64,000 nucleotides of DNA from CAZOKO01 sp964580455 (GTDB taxonomy: Bacteria; Desulfobacterota; WTBG01): assembly GCA_964580455.1 (NCBI GenBank), contig CAZOKO010000001.1, forward strand, positions 1-64,000, in the 5' to 3' direction. Position numbers and translations under genes: made by a program. The notes under the pieces were generated by a model. That model was not told where the DNA came from and ran no database searches. It saw nothing but the letters and a program-made list of their open reading frames with translations. This document shows positions 9,832 through 18,425 of the stretch, piece by piece. The first letter of the stretch is position 1; each line of letters opens with the position of its first letter.

Positions 9832-10908
9832 ATGAAACACATTACAAAACTGTTAAAAATATTTTTTTGCATCCTGTGTATAACCCAATTCCCAAACTGT
9901 GGAAAGAAGGGGGATCCCAGCACTCCTGTCGCAGTAACCCCTGCAAAAATTAAAGATCTTACGGCACGCACTCAGGGAAGAGCTATCAACTTAAGCTGGA
10001 GTATACCCAAAAACAATACAGACGGCTCTCAACTTCTTGACCTTAAGGGATTTAAAATACTTCGAAACGAGATAAATATTAAAAAAGAATGTCCCGACTG
10101 CCCAAAAAGATTTTCACTTATCTACGATGTCGATTACAAAACCTATATGATGAACAAACCTCAGGCAGAAAGGATTGAATACAGTGATGAGGAGCTTCAC
10201 TTTAAAAACATCTATACCTATAGAGTAGTAAGCTATAACTCAGACAACCAGCTAAGCCCCAGGTCTAATGCTCAAGAGGTCTTCTGGGACATCCCCAGTT
10301 TGCCTCCCAGGAAGCTTCAGGCAGAGCTTAAAGAAAAATCTACCATCCTGAGCTGGGAAGAACCAAATACCCTTAAAGACAGATCAGCTCTTAAAGGATT
10401 GGCGGGATATAACCTTTATCGAAAGTCCCCTGGTGAAACCTACCCTGCCGACCCTATCAACAGCGAGCTAATTACTACCCTTGCCTGCCGGGACAAAGGC
10501 ATAGAAATGGACAGGGATTATCTCTATACGTTAAGAGCGGTAAGAAAGGTCAGGGAAACTTTTATTGAAAGCGAGGGATGTGAAGAGGTTGCCCTTAATA
10601 CCACTGATCGTACCCCTCCTGATGCCCCTACAGGTTTAATTGCATTACTTCTCAAAACGGGGATAATGCTCAGGTGGAATGAAAATAAGGAATCAGACCT
10701 AAGAGGGTACAACCTCTATCGAAAAGCAGGGGGAGGAGCCGATTTTAAAAAATTGAATGCAACACCATTGCCCAAAGCGCGTTACCTTGACAGCTCAGTA
10801 GTAGAAGACAAGGGATCTTATACTTACGTTGTTACAGCACTTGATGACGCAACTTATACAAACGAAAGCGAACGTTCAAAAGAAGCAACTGTACGATATC
10901 GCTATTAA
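9832..10908 (+). CDS. Predicted lipoprotein with fibronectin type III repeats
   Basis: A 358-residue secreted or membrane-anchored protein. The N-terminus has a short basic region, a hydrophobic stretch (IFFCILCITQF) and then Cys-Gly-Lys-Lys-Gly. That CGKKG pattern is typical of small outer-membrane lipoproteins, although the residues before the Cys (FPN) are not a classic lipobox. The rest divides into about three FN3-like modules (roughly 40-145, 150-250 and 255-355), with repeated NLYRK and TYVVTALDD-like strands. It sits where argH is often found between argG and lysA. Function unknown. The ribosome binding site is weak. Confidence 0.78.
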   Translation: MKHITKLLKIFFCILCITQFPNCGKKGDPSTPVAVTPAKIKDLTARTQGRAINLSWSIPKNNTDGSQLLDLKGFKILRNEINIKKECPDCPKRFSLIYDVDYKTYMMNKPQAERIEYSDEELHFKNIYTYRVVSYNSDNQLSPRSNAQEVFWDIPSLPPRKLQAELKEKSTILSWEEPNTLKDRSALKGLAGYNLYRKSPGETYPADPINSELITTLACRDKGIEMDRDYLYTLRAVRKVRETFIESEGCEEVALNTTDRTPPDAPTGLIALLLKTGIMLRWNENKESDLRGYNLYRKAGGGADFKKLNATPLPKARYLDSSVVEDKGSYTYVVTALDDATYTNESERSKEATVRYRY

Positions 10909-10916
10909 AGGGTTCC

Positions 10917-12176
10917 ATGCACGATTTTCAATATCACCAAAACGAGCTTTACTGCGAAGAGGTTTCCATCAAAGAGATTGCAGATCTGGTGGATACCCCC
11001 TTCTACCTTTACAGCAATCATACTTTAGAAAACCATTTCAAGGTGTTCGATTCTGCTTTTAGTGAGATAGATCACCTCACCTGCTTTTCAGTAAAAGCTA
11101 ACTCCAATCTTACAGTTCTTAAAATCTTTATCAATCTGGGCGGAGGGGCAGACATCGTCTCAGGAGGTGAACTCTACCGTGTCCTTAACGCTGGGGCGGA
11201 TCCCTTAAAAGTAGTCTTTTCCGGTGTAGGAAAAGGGACTAAAGAATTAGAATATGCACTGGAAGCAGGCATCCTGATGTTCAATATAGAATCCACTCAG
11301 GAATTAACCACCATTAACCAGGTAGCTCAACGACTGGGCACAAAGGCAAGAATAGCCCTGCGGGTGAATCCCCATATTGATCCCAAGACACATCCTTATA
11401 TCTCTACCGGATTAAAGAAAAACAAATTTGGAATAGAAATTAATCAGGCACTTGAAGACTACAGGGAGGTAAAAAAATTAAAACACCTGGAGATTATTGG
11501 TGTTGACTGCCACATTGGCTCGCAGATCACTGAAATTCAGCCCTTCGTAGAAACCCTGAGGAAAGTGAAAGAACTGGTGCTTATATTAAGGCAGGAGGAC
11601 ATAGAAATCCAATATATTGATCTGGGTGGCGGACTGGGTATTACTTACAACCAGGAGCAGCCACCTCATCCCAGAGAATATGCCTCCGCCCTCATCGAGG
11701 AAATGAAGGATTTTAGCTGCACCCTGATCCTTGAGCCCGGCAGAGTGATTGCAGGCAATGCAGGAATCCTTGTCACAAAGGTCCTCTATCTTAAAGAGGG
11801 GACTGAAAAGACTTTTGTCACCGTAGATGCTGCCATGAATGACCTGATCCGTCCCAGCCTCTATGGAGCTTTTCAGGCAATACAGCCCGTAGTGAAAACA
11901 GAGGGAGAAGAAATGGTAGCAGATATTGTGGGGCCTATCTGTGAATCAGGTGATTTTCTTGCTAAAGAGAGAACAATTCCCAGATTAAAATCAGACGATC
12001 TTATCGCCGTAATGAGTGCCGGGGCTTATGGTTTTACCATGTCCTCTAACTACAATTCCAGACCCCGTGTCCCGGAGGTTCTGGTGGCAGGAAAAGAATT
12101 CTATGTAATTAGAGAGCGAGAAAACTACGAAGACCTGATCAGGGGGGAAACAATTCCGGAGTTCCTGAACAAATGA
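10917..12176 (+). CDS. lysA: Diaminopimelate decarboxylase
   Basis: A 419-residue fold-III PLP decarboxylase that makes lysine from meso-diaminopimelate. CFSVKANSNLTVL carries the PLP lysine near residue 60. GVDCHIGSQI, DLGGGLGI and ILEPGRVIAGNAG follow in order, and GPICESGDFLA supplies the C-terminal catalytic Cys. The length is normal. The start lies eight bases after the lipoprotein stop with only a weak ribosome binding site. The end overlaps dapF by four bases (ATGA). Confidence 0.96.
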   Translation: MHDFQYHQNELYCEEVSIKEIADLVDTPFYLYSNHTLENHFKVFDSAFSEIDHLTCFSVKANSNLTVLKIFINLGGGADIVSGGELYRVLNAGADPLKVVFSGVGKGTKELEYALEAGILMFNIESTQELTTINQVAQRLGTKARIALRVNPHIDPKTHPYISTGLKKNKFGIEINQALEDYREVKKLKHLEIIGVDCHIGSQITEIQPFVETLRKVKELVLILRQEDIEIQYIDLGGGLGITYNQEQPPHPREYASALIEEMKDFSCTLILEPGRVIAGNAGILVTKVLYLKEGTEKTFVTVDAAMNDLIRPSLYGAFQAIQPVVKTEGEEMVADIVGPICESGDFLAKERTIPRLKSDDLIAVMSAGAYGFTMSSNYNSRPRVPEVLVAGKEFYVIRERENYEDLIRGETIPEFLNK

Positions 12177-12985
12177 AATTAATCCCTTTTACCAAAATGA
12201 GCGCAGCCGGCAATGATTTCATCATTATTGACAACCGCCAGAATATCCTTGATGCTAAAAAGGCTAAAGAATGTGCACAAAATATCTGCAGACGAAAACT
12301 CTCAGTTGGTGCAGATGGACTAATCCTTATAGAAGACTCTAAAAAGGCAGATTTCAAATGGAGATTTTTTAATGCTGATGGCAGTGAAGCTGAGATGTGT
12401 GGTAACGGTGGAAGGTGTATAGCCAGGCTTTCTCATCTTAAGGGAATTGCACCACGTCAGCTCACCTTTGAGACCCTGGCCGGGATCATCAAGGCGGAAG
12501 TCCTGGAGGAAAGCATAAAACTGCAACTGCCACTCCCCTGCAACTTAACGAGTGATCTAAAACTTCAACTTGAAGGGAAAAGCATTATTGTTGACAGTAT
12601 TACCGTTGGTGTACCCCACGCGGTAACGTTTGTTGATGACCTTAAAAAATACCCGGTAGTAGAACTGGGGAGAATGATTCGTTTCTCAGAACATTTCAAA
12701 CCTGCAGGCACCAATGTAAATTTTGTGAACATCAAGAACGGCTCAGCCATAGCTATCAGAACTTATGAGAGGGGAGTAGAAGACGAAACGCTTGCCTGCG
12801 GAACAGGAGCGGTCGCCTCTGCCTTAATCACAAATGAAAAAAAAGGGATAAAATCTCCCGTATCAGTCCTGACCCAGGGAGGAGAGACACTGACAGTACA
12901 TTTTACAAAAGAAGATAAAACTTTAAAAGAAGTGTTTTTAGAAGGTACTGCAAACTTCATCTACGAGGGAGAACTCTACCCCTAA
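12173..12985 (+). CDS. dapF: Diaminopimelate epimerase
   Basis: A 270-residue PLP-independent epimerase converting LL- to meso-diaminopimelate. The two catalytic cysteines are visible in AEMCGNGGRC (about residue 80) and TLACGTGAVAS (about residue 210). FTKMSAAGNDFIIID is the usual N-terminus. The start overlaps the lysA stop, so translation is coupled. dapA follows 30 bases downstream. Meso-diaminopimelate made here feeds both lysine and peptidoglycan. Confidence 0.96.
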   Translation: MKLIPFTKMSAAGNDFIIIDNRQNILDAKKAKECAQNICRRKLSVGADGLILIEDSKKADFKWRFFNADGSEAEMCGNGGRCIARLSHLKGIAPRQLTFETLAGIIKAEVLEESIKLQLPLPCNLTSDLKLQLEGKSIIVDSITVGVPHAVTFVDDLKKYPVVELGRMIRFSEHFKPAGTNVNFVNIKNGSAIAIRTYERGVEDETLACGTGAVASALITNEKKGIKSPVSVLTQGGETLTVHFTKEDKTLKEVFLEGTANFIYEGELYP

Positions 12986-13015
12986 ACACTTTAATTAGAC
13001 AGGAGGAAAACTATT

Positions 13016-13888
13016 ATGTTTAAAGGCTCCATGATTCCTATCGTCACTCCTTTTAAAGAAGGAGAAATTGATGAGAAAGGCTTTCAAAACCTCATCGAAT
13101 TTCATATCAAAAGCGGCACGGATGCTATTGTTCCCTGTGGTACTACCGGGGAGTCAGCAACTCTAACGTATAAAGAACACGAGAAATTAATCGACATCTG
13201 CCTTGAGGCGGTTAACCACCGCGTTCCAGTAATTGCAGGAACAGGGTCTAACAGCACGGATGAAGCTATAGAGCTCACCATCTATGCTCAAAAGGCAGGA
13301 GCAGATGGCGCACTGCTCATCACTCCTTATTACAACAAGCCCACTCAGGAAGGACTTTACCAACACTACAAGGCTATTGCTCATAAGACAGATCTTCCTC
13401 TTATCCTGTACAATGTGCCCAGCAGAACAGGGGTTAACATGTTACCTGAAACAGTAGCTAAACTCTCTGATATACCCAGTATCGTGGGAATCAAAGAGGC
13501 CTCAGGTTCACTTCAACAGATCTGCGAAATCATTCATCTCTGCGGGGAAAAATGCAGTGTTTTCTCCGGGGACGATTTTATCAATTATCCCATTCTTGCC
13601 ATGGGTGGGAAGGGTATCATCTCGGTAACGGCCAACATCGTGCCGGAGAAAATAGCTGCCATGTGGGATTTCTTCGAATCCGGAGATTATAACAAAGCAA
13701 GAGAAATCCACTATCAACTCATCTCTCTAAATAACGCTATGTTTTTAGAAACTAATCCTATACCCGTAAAGACTGCCCTGGGACTGATGGGGAAAATCTC
13801 TCCTGAGATGCGCCTCCCCTTATCACCCATGTCTAAAAACAATCTGGAAAAACTTAAAAAAGTAATGGCAAAATATAAACTAATATGA
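13016..13888 (+). CDS. dapA: 4-hydroxy-tetrahydrodipicolinate synthase
   Basis: A 290-residue TIM-barrel aldolase condensing pyruvate with aspartate semialdehyde. PCGTTGESATL is near residue 40, the catalytic tyrosine in YNVPSRTGVN near residue 135, and the Schiff-base lysine in GIKEASG near residue 160. The ribosome binding site AGGAGG precedes the ATG. dapB, which often follows, is absent; a repeat and a parvulin gene come next. Confidence 0.96.
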   Translation: MFKGSMIPIVTPFKEGEIDEKGFQNLIEFHIKSGTDAIVPCGTTGESATLTYKEHEKLIDICLEAVNHRVPVIAGTGSNSTDEAIELTIYAQKAGADGALLITPYYNKPTQEGLYQHYKAIAHKTDLPLILYNVPSRTGVNMLPETVAKLSDIPSIVGIKEASGSLQQICEIIHLCGEKCSVFSGDDFINYPILAMGGKGIISVTANIVPEKIAAMWDFFESGDYNKAREIHYQLISLNNAMFLETNPIPVKTALGLMGKISPEMRLPLSPMSKNNLEKLKKVMAKYKLI

Positions 13889-13946
13889 TAGGAGAACATT
13901 CTACATATTAGAACGTTTCAATAACATTACAAAAAGTTTCTCGTAT

Positions 13947-13996
13947 CACCCCCACCCGAATCCCTCTCCCTTCAGGGGGAAGGCAGGATGGGGATG
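13947..13996. repeat. CCCTCTCCC/GGGGGAAGG intergenic palindrome
   Basis: CACCCCCACCCGAATCCCTCTCCC faces TCAGGGGGAAGGCAGGATGGGG, giving an imperfect hairpin downstream of dapA. It belongs to the widespread CACCC...CTCTCCC dispersed repeat type and could end the dapA transcript, though no T-run follows. Confidence 0.5.
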
Positions 13997-14043
13997 GATT
14001 AATTATTTAAACCCTATAAACTCAAAAGAAAAAGGAGGTTAGC

Positions 14044-14982
14044 ATGCATCACAAAAAGTTTTTTACAAGTATCGGAATGATGGCTATTGCCCTGGTATTT
14101 TCCCTTGCAATCGCTCAATCCGAAGAAACGAAAGGTGATTCTTATGATGCTGAGGTAGTTGCCAAGGTAGGTGATAAAGACGTTAAGTATGGAGATCTGA
14201 ATAAGTGGATAAAGATGATGCCCCCTTCTTATCAGAGTATGTTTAGTGACGTCGAGCAGATGAAGAAACTGCTTGATAGGCAAATCAACAATATTTTGTT
14301 CTCTGAGGAGGCTAGACGGCTAAAACTTGATCAGAAACCGGATGTAAAAGATAAGATTGAAGAGTTTACTAAGGGCATATTAATGCAGGCCTTAATAGAG
14401 GAAAAAGTCAATAAGAACACCTCAGTGAGCGACAAGGAAATTGAAGAATACTATACCAGCAATCAAGATGAATTTAAGATGCCTGGGAAAATAAAGGTAG
14501 GCTACATACTCATCAAAGTTGACCCTAACGCACAAGAAAAAGTGAAAGAGGAGAAGAAAAACAAAGCAAAAGACATACTTGCCAAAGCAAAGGCAGGTGA
14601 AGATTTCTCTGCCCTGGCTAAACAATACTCAGAAGATAAGAAAACGAAGAACAAAGGGGGGGTCACACCTTTTTTTGCAAAAGGATCAAGAAGCTCAAAA
14701 TTTGAAAAGACTGCTTTCAACCTTAAAAAAAATGAAATCAGTGATTTAACCCTTACAAATAAAGGATATTATATTATTAAGCTTCTCGACAGAAAAGAGG
14801 CAGAAACGAAGAGCTTAAAAGAGGCGACAAGCAGAATTAGAAACAAGCTGAAACAAAAGAAGAGAAATGAATCCATTGAAAATCTCTTGAAAGATCTGAA
14901 AGCACAAACCAATGTTGTCATTTATGAAGATACCTTAGCAAAGATAATTGAGAAATCGGAAGGGAAACCAGACAAGAAGTAA
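14044..14982 (+). CDS. Periplasmic parvulin-type peptidyl-prolyl isomerase
   Basis: A 312-residue exported chaperone of the SurA/PrsA/PpiD class. A signal peptide covers about residues 1-25 (basic start, then MMAIALVFSLAIA before AQS). A SurA-N-like helical region spans about 35-145. The parvulin domain covers about 150-260, with VGYILIKV, GEDFSALAKQYSED, KGGVTPFFAKG and GYYIIKLLDR. A charged tail follows. It lacks a lipobox, so it is probably soluble in the periplasm and helps outer-membrane proteins fold. AAAGGAGG precedes the ATG. It is the last plus-strand gene before a convergent terminator. Confidence 0.88.
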   Translation: MHHKKFFTSIGMMAIALVFSLAIAQSEETKGDSYDAEVVAKVGDKDVKYGDLNKWIKMMPPSYQSMFSDVEQMKKLLDRQINNILFSEEARRLKLDQKPDVKDKIEEFTKGILMQALIEEKVNKNTSVSDKEIEEYYTSNQDEFKMPGKIKVGYILIKVDPNAQEKVKEEKKNKAKDILAKAKAGEDFSALAKQYSEDKKTKNKGGVTPFFAKGSRSSKFEKTAFNLKKNEISDLTLTNKGYYIIKLLDRKEAETKSLKEATSRIRNKLKQKKRNESIENLLKDLKAQTNVVIYEDTLAKIIEKSEGKPDKK

Positions 14983-15028
14983 TCTTCATCCCCACCCTAT
15001 ATTGTTGACTTAAGGTCTTTAGTAAAAT

Positions 15029-15047
15029 CCCCCTTTGACAAAGGGGG
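15029..15047. terminator. CCCCCTTT-GAC-AAAGGGGG hairpin between convergent genes
   Basis: A perfect eight-base-pair stem with a three-base loop sits between the stop of the parvulin gene and the stop of the convergent DUF62 gene. The site and symmetry suit a bidirectional terminator. It also belongs to the CCCCCTTTGA-type repeat seen at 3172-3214. Confidence 0.55.
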
Positions 15048-15079
15048 GTGTCTTACGGGTGGGAGTTATAACTCGCTCT

Positions 15080-15877
15080 TTACTGGGGCACGAGAATGTT
15101 AATCTCTGCCCCTTTTTTAATATCCAGCTCCTTCTGGCAGTTGCCATTTTTTACTGATATTTCCAGCCACTGAGAGCTTCCAAACAGAGCCAGAACTTCA
15201 CCATCCCGTACATCTGCATAAGAGAGAGAAAGTTTCTGGATTATCTCTCCACCTACAGAAATATTAAACGATTTATCTGCTACCAACCTGCTAAATAGAT
15301 CCTTAGAAATATTACTTATCAGATTACCGAAGTGATCTGCATATACAACCCTGGCTTTAATCACTCCTGCTTCTACCTTTGGCTCCAAATCTTTTAACAT
15401 AACAAACCCCTTTAACTCCTTCCCCAACTCTTCTGCAGACACTCCCAGGCTAAGATGGGCAGCCACAGGGGCAAAGATATCCCTGCCATGGAAGGTAGAA
15501 CTCACTTCAGGGAGAAAGTAGCTTTTATTGGTGATCTCCCAAACCTTCTTAAACCCTTCCATTAAAAAAATAAAGCTAAAAATCCCATTATCTGGTCCAA
15601 CAAACCAGTATTTATCTGTTTCAATCAGAATGGGTTTTCGTTCACTCCCTACACCAGGATCTACTACCACTACATGGATACTGTGTTCTGGAAAGTATGA
15701 AAAGGAATTATTCAATAAAAAAGCGGCTTCCTCAACATTCTGTTGAGAAACCCGATGAGTAATATCAATAATCTGACAATCGGGATTGACAGTCAAGATA
15801 ACACCCTTCATTACACCCGCATACCCACTTTCATCCCCGAAATCGGTAGTAAGGGTTATTATCCTTTCCTTTCCCAT
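15080..15877 (-). CDS. SAM hydrolase/SAM-dependent halogenase-fold protein (DUF62)
   Basis: A 265-residue protein of the S-adenosyl-L-methionine hydroxide adenosyltransferase family, related to fluorinases and chlorinases. The motifs LTTDFGDESGYAGVMKG, VVDPGVGSERKPI and FVGPDNGIFS are the family's SAM-binding blocks. YADHFGNLISNI begins the C-terminal domain. Non-halogenating members hydrolyse SAM to adenosine and methionine; the physiological role is unclear. It is followed on the same strand by no close partner; the kinase gene lies upstream with a gap of 33 bases. Confidence 0.88.
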   Translation of the reverse strand: MGKERIITLTTDFGDESGYAGVMKGVILTVNPDCQIIDITHRVSQQNVEEAAFLLNNSFSYFPEHSIHVVVVDPGVGSERKPILIETDKYWFVGPDNGIFSFIFLMEGFKKVWEITNKSYFLPEVSSTFHGRDIFAPVAAHLSLGVSAEELGKELKGFVMLKDLEPKVEAGVIKARVVYADHFGNLISNISKDLFSRLVADKSFNISVGGEIIQKLSLSYADVRDGEVLALFGSSQWLEISVKNGNCQKELDIKKGAEINILVPQ

Positions 15878-15910
15878 ATTTCTTCCCGTTCCCCAAACAC
15901 CCGACTGTTT

Positions 15911-16810
15911 CTAAAACTCAACTAATCTTTTGAAGGATTCAAACCGCTCTTCAATCTCATCAAGGGTTAAGGCTCTCAACCTGCCCAGACTGAAATCTTC
16001 AACATCAAAAGAAGCCATAACACTACCATAGATAACAGCTCTGCGTAGCTCGTTCTCATCAATATCCTGAGATTTTGCCAGATACCCTGCAAACCCACCT
16101 GCAAAGGAGTCCCCCGCACCAGTTGGATCAGATAACCTCTCCACGAGATATGCCGGTGCAGAAAAAACAGAGGAAGGAGTAAGAAGCAAGGCACCATAAC
16201 TGCCCTGCTTTATCACAAGCGTCTTTGGGCCATAGGAAGAAATTTTTTGATAGGCTTTAATCAGATTAGATTCCTGAGACAGCTGACGAACTTCTCCTTC
16301 ATTAATAATAAGAATATCTACACGTTTTATGATTTCCTTAAGCTGCTTACGCTTTCCTTCTATCCAAAAGTTCATAGTATCACAGACGGTAAGCTTTGGA
16401 CGTTTTACCTGTTTAAGGACGTTAAGCTGTAATTCGGGATCAATATTAGCAAGGAAAACAAAAGGTGCATCCTGATATTCCTCTGGAATTTGGGGGCGGA
16501 AATCTTCAAACACATTTAACTGAGTATCGAGTGTTTCCGCCTCATTTAAATCACCACTATATCTCCCCTTCCAGTGAAAGGTCAAACCTGGTTCCTGTTT
16601 TAACCCCCGCAAGTCAATTTTCTTAGTTTTAAGAAAGGCAAGATGCTCTTCTGGAAAATCCCGACCTACAACAGCTACTACTCCCACTTCACTAAAGTAG
16701 CTTGCTGACACCGAAAAATAGACAGCAGAACCACCCAATGCCTTTTCAACACTTCCATAAGGAGTTTCAACAGAATCAAGTGCAACTGATCCCACAACCA
16801 GCAAATTCAT
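15911..16810 (-). CDS. PfkB-family carbohydrate or nucleoside kinase
   Basis: A 299-residue ribokinase-like kinase. The N-terminal motif LGGSAVYFSVSAS fits the PfkB substrate region, and the catalytic signature DPTGAGDSFAGGFAGYLA is intact near residue 235. The start is set at the ATG at 16810 because an AGGAGG ribosome binding site lies just upstream; an in-frame ATG further up contains that site. The substrate is not evident. It is the same strand and close to the SAM-hydrolase gene, so a role in recycling the released adenosine or ribose is possible but only inferred. Confidence 0.87.
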   Translation of the reverse strand: MNLLVVGSVALDSVETPYGSVEKALGGSAVYFSVSASYFSEVGVVAVVGRDFPEEHLAFLKTKKIDLRGLKQEPGLTFHWKGRYSGDLNEAETLDTQLNVFEDFRPQIPEEYQDAPFVFLANIDPELQLNVLKQVKRPKLTVCDTMNFWIEGKRKQLKEIIKRVDILIINEGEVRQLSQESNLIKAYQKISSYGPKTLVIKQGSYGALLLTPSSVFSAPAYLVERLSDPTGAGDSFAGGFAGYLAKSQDIDENELRRAVIYGSVMASFDVEDFSLGRLRALTLDEIEERFESFKRLVEF

Positions 16811-16819
16811 TTTTTCCTC

Positions 16820-17092
16820 CTGATGCATGATTCATGATGCAAGATACATGGTGCAGAGGTCAGAAGTTAGCTGTCAACCCTCAATAGTCCCTCGTTATCC
16901 GGTTGCGTTGCTTCTTATTCTCAAGTTAGATTTAACTTTATTCATAACCGATTCACAAATACCGATGCGAGCTGCGTAACCTCAACCGTTTAACCTGGTC
17001 GAAACCTTATAGAGTTTTATTAACCAACTTCTTAATCCTGTATCCTGTATCCTGCATCCTGTATCCTGTATCCTGCATCTTGCATCCTGCCA
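16820..17092. repeat. Intergenic tandem heptamer and related repeats
   Basis: At 16822-16856 there are GCATGATTCATGATGCAAGATACATGG units. At 17035-17090 there are about eight tandem heptamers of TATCCTG or CATCCTG. A GATGCGAGCTGCGTAACCTCAACC block near 16965 resembles one near 53470. No gene is seen in this 290-bp gap. The same heptamers occur again at 58477-58508. Confidence 0.7.
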
Positions 17093-17101
17093 AAAACAGA
17101 A

Positions 17102-17905
17102 TTACTCCGGCAAAGTCAGGTCAATCACTTCACCCATTTTACCAGGATTCCCTAATGCTTTTTCATTAAAGAAAAGTTCTACTCCCCCGGCATTCCCAAC
17201 TCTGAGATTAAAATTTTCATTTGCTTTAACCCTGAATGACTCTCCAACCTTCAACAACACTTCAAAAGGTTCTCCCTGATCAAGCCGAAATTTTATCCAG
17301 GTCTCTTCAGTTGCGAGCACCCGTAAGACCATTTGCCCAGTTTCTACTAGCTTTTGTTCTTCCACGCCATCCATTTCTCCGCTCTCACCAGACGAATCCA
17401 ACCCCTCTGCTTCTTCCGCCACCTTTTCTTCATTTTCTTCCTCTAAAGTCTCTGTTTTTATAACAGAAAGGGGTTTTACTAACTCGGTCTGTGGTTTCTG
17501 CTGACTAATTTCAAAAGGAGGGGTCTCCTTTTTTTCCTGAGGTCTTTTAAAAAACCAAAGAGCAAGTGCTAAAACAAAAATTATAAGCAAAACTAAAATT
17601 CTGGCAGGGAACAAAACCTTTTTGGGGGGTTTTTGACTCGCGATTTCTTCCTTATCACTCTTTACCTCCAGTGCTTCCAGAGTTTCCTGATATCGCTTAA
17701 TCACATCACTTCCTTCCAATCCTAGATAGGAAGCATAGGATTTAAGAAAGCCTTGAATGAAAACTCTAGGAGGAATGAGGTCATGCCTGTTGTTTTCAAT
17801 AGCAACCAAGATAGGTTCCCTTATCCTGGTTGCTTCGGCAATTTCTGCCAGAGTAATGCTTTGAGCCTCTCTTTCACTTTTTAAATATTCACCCAGAGTT
17901 TCCAA
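17102..17905 (-). CDS. RodZ-like helix-turn-helix membrane protein
   Basis: A 267-residue protein with the RodZ layout. An N-terminal cytoplasmic helix-turn-helix domain (HTH_25 type, about residues 1-70, with SITLAEIAEATRI) is followed by one transmembrane helix at about 103-125. An acidic linker rich in Glu comes next, then a C-terminal DUF4115 beta domain (about 190-265, with ETWIKFRLD and GESFRVKA). RodZ links MreB to the cell-wall elongation machinery. The start is TTG at 17905 with a nearby AGGTG. No mre genes are next to it. Confidence 0.85.
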   Translation of the reverse strand: METLGEYLKSEREAQSITLAEIAEATRIREPILVAIENNRHDLIPPRVFIQGFLKSYASYLGLEGSDVIKRYQETLEALEVKSDKEEIASQKPPKKVLFPARILVLLIIFVLALALWFFKRPQEKKETPPFEISQQKPQTELVKPLSVIKTETLEEENEEKVAEEAEGLDSSGESGEMDGVEEQKLVETGQMVLRVLATEETWIKFRLDQGEPFEVLLKVGESFRVKANENFNLRVGNAGGVELFFNEKALGNPGKMGEVIDLTLPE

Positions 17906-18167
17906 AATACACCTTTTAAAGTAAAATCCCCTTTCGTTTTTAAGTTAATTTACAAAATTGCAACCACGAAGCCCACGAAGAATCACTAAGTAGAAAAACA
18001 AAACACTCTCCAGTATCTTCCTGCCATATACTTGTTTCGTGTTTTGTAACACTTTAACTTCTTTACGGAAGAACCAAATACAAATAAACCCACTTTAAGC
18101 CCCTCATATATCACAAATTATTCATGTAAGCAAGAAAAAGCAATTAAAACTCAAAAAGATAAATATC

Positions 18168-18195
18168 TTGACAAAAACCTAATCTCTGATAGATT
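18168..18195 (+). promoter_or_regulatory. Sigma-70 promoter for thiDN-thiC
   Basis: TTGACA at 18168-18173 and TAGATT at 18190-18195 are separated by 16 bases. It points to thiDN, leaving an untranslated leader of about 220 bases that contains a terminator-like hairpin and further stem-loops. Confidence 0.6.
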
Positions 18196-18234
18196 TACAA
18201 AAGATTGCTATTAATGATGATCCCTCAAGAAAAT

Positions 18235-18271
18235 CACGATCAGCCGATCTAGAAGGCTCGTGGATTTTTTT
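18235..18271 (+). terminator. Terminator-like hairpin in the thiDN leader
   Basis: CACGA and GCC pair with GGC and TCGTG around a nine-base loop, followed directly by a run of seven T. It lies about 40 bases after the predicted thiDN promoter, so it may attenuate that transcript. It could also be the end of an unrelated element. Confidence 0.45.
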
Positions 18272-18284
18272 ATTGTCTTCATTA

Positions 18285-18405
18285 AAAACTCCGTGCTTCG
18301 CACGGGGGTGCAAAAGGAAATTAGAGTCATTTACGTGCCTACTTTGTTTCACGGCTTTAGGCCACAAAACAAAGCCACCCGCTTTGCAGGTGGCTGTTTA
18401 CTTCC
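18285..18405. mobile_element. IS200/IS605-like end hairpins (possible remnant or MITE)
   Basis: The left hairpin CCGTG-CTTCG-CACGG is at about 18290-18304. CTTTGTTT pairs with AAACAAAG around GGCTTTAGGCC in the middle. The right hairpin GCCACC-CGCTTTGC-AGGTGGC is followed by TGTTTA at about 18375-18400. Subterminal hairpins of this shape are typical of IS200/IS605 ends, but no tnpA or tnpB lies between them. It may be a non-autonomous copy or a structured leader RNA. Confidence 0.45.
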
Positions 18406-18425
18406 TAATAAGATATTAAATATCC

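Larger units (their letters stand above)
17906..18425. other. 520-bp gap: repeats, promoter, terminator-like hairpin and IS-like ends
   Basis: No protein gene is seen. From left to right: an ACCACGAAGCCCACGAAGAA repeat near 17962, an AT-rich stretch, a sigma-70 promoter (18168-18195), a hairpin with a T-run (18235-18271), and a pair of hairpins resembling IS200/IS605 ends (18285-18405). The last three are listed separately. Confidence 0.6.

Noticed and set aside
9738..9953. 71-codon plus-strand frame overlapping the lipoprotein start
   Set aside because: It lies in a palindromic repeat and overlaps the start of the lipoprotein gene in another frame; no family resemblance.
17035..17090. CRISPR-like array because of regular short repeats
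   Set aside because: Units are 7 bp and directly tandem with no spacers, and no cas genes are present; this is a simple tandem repeat.
18196..18425. TPP riboswitch upstream of thiDN
   Set aside because: The conserved TPP-aptamer blocks are absent on the plus strand, although other stem-loops are present.
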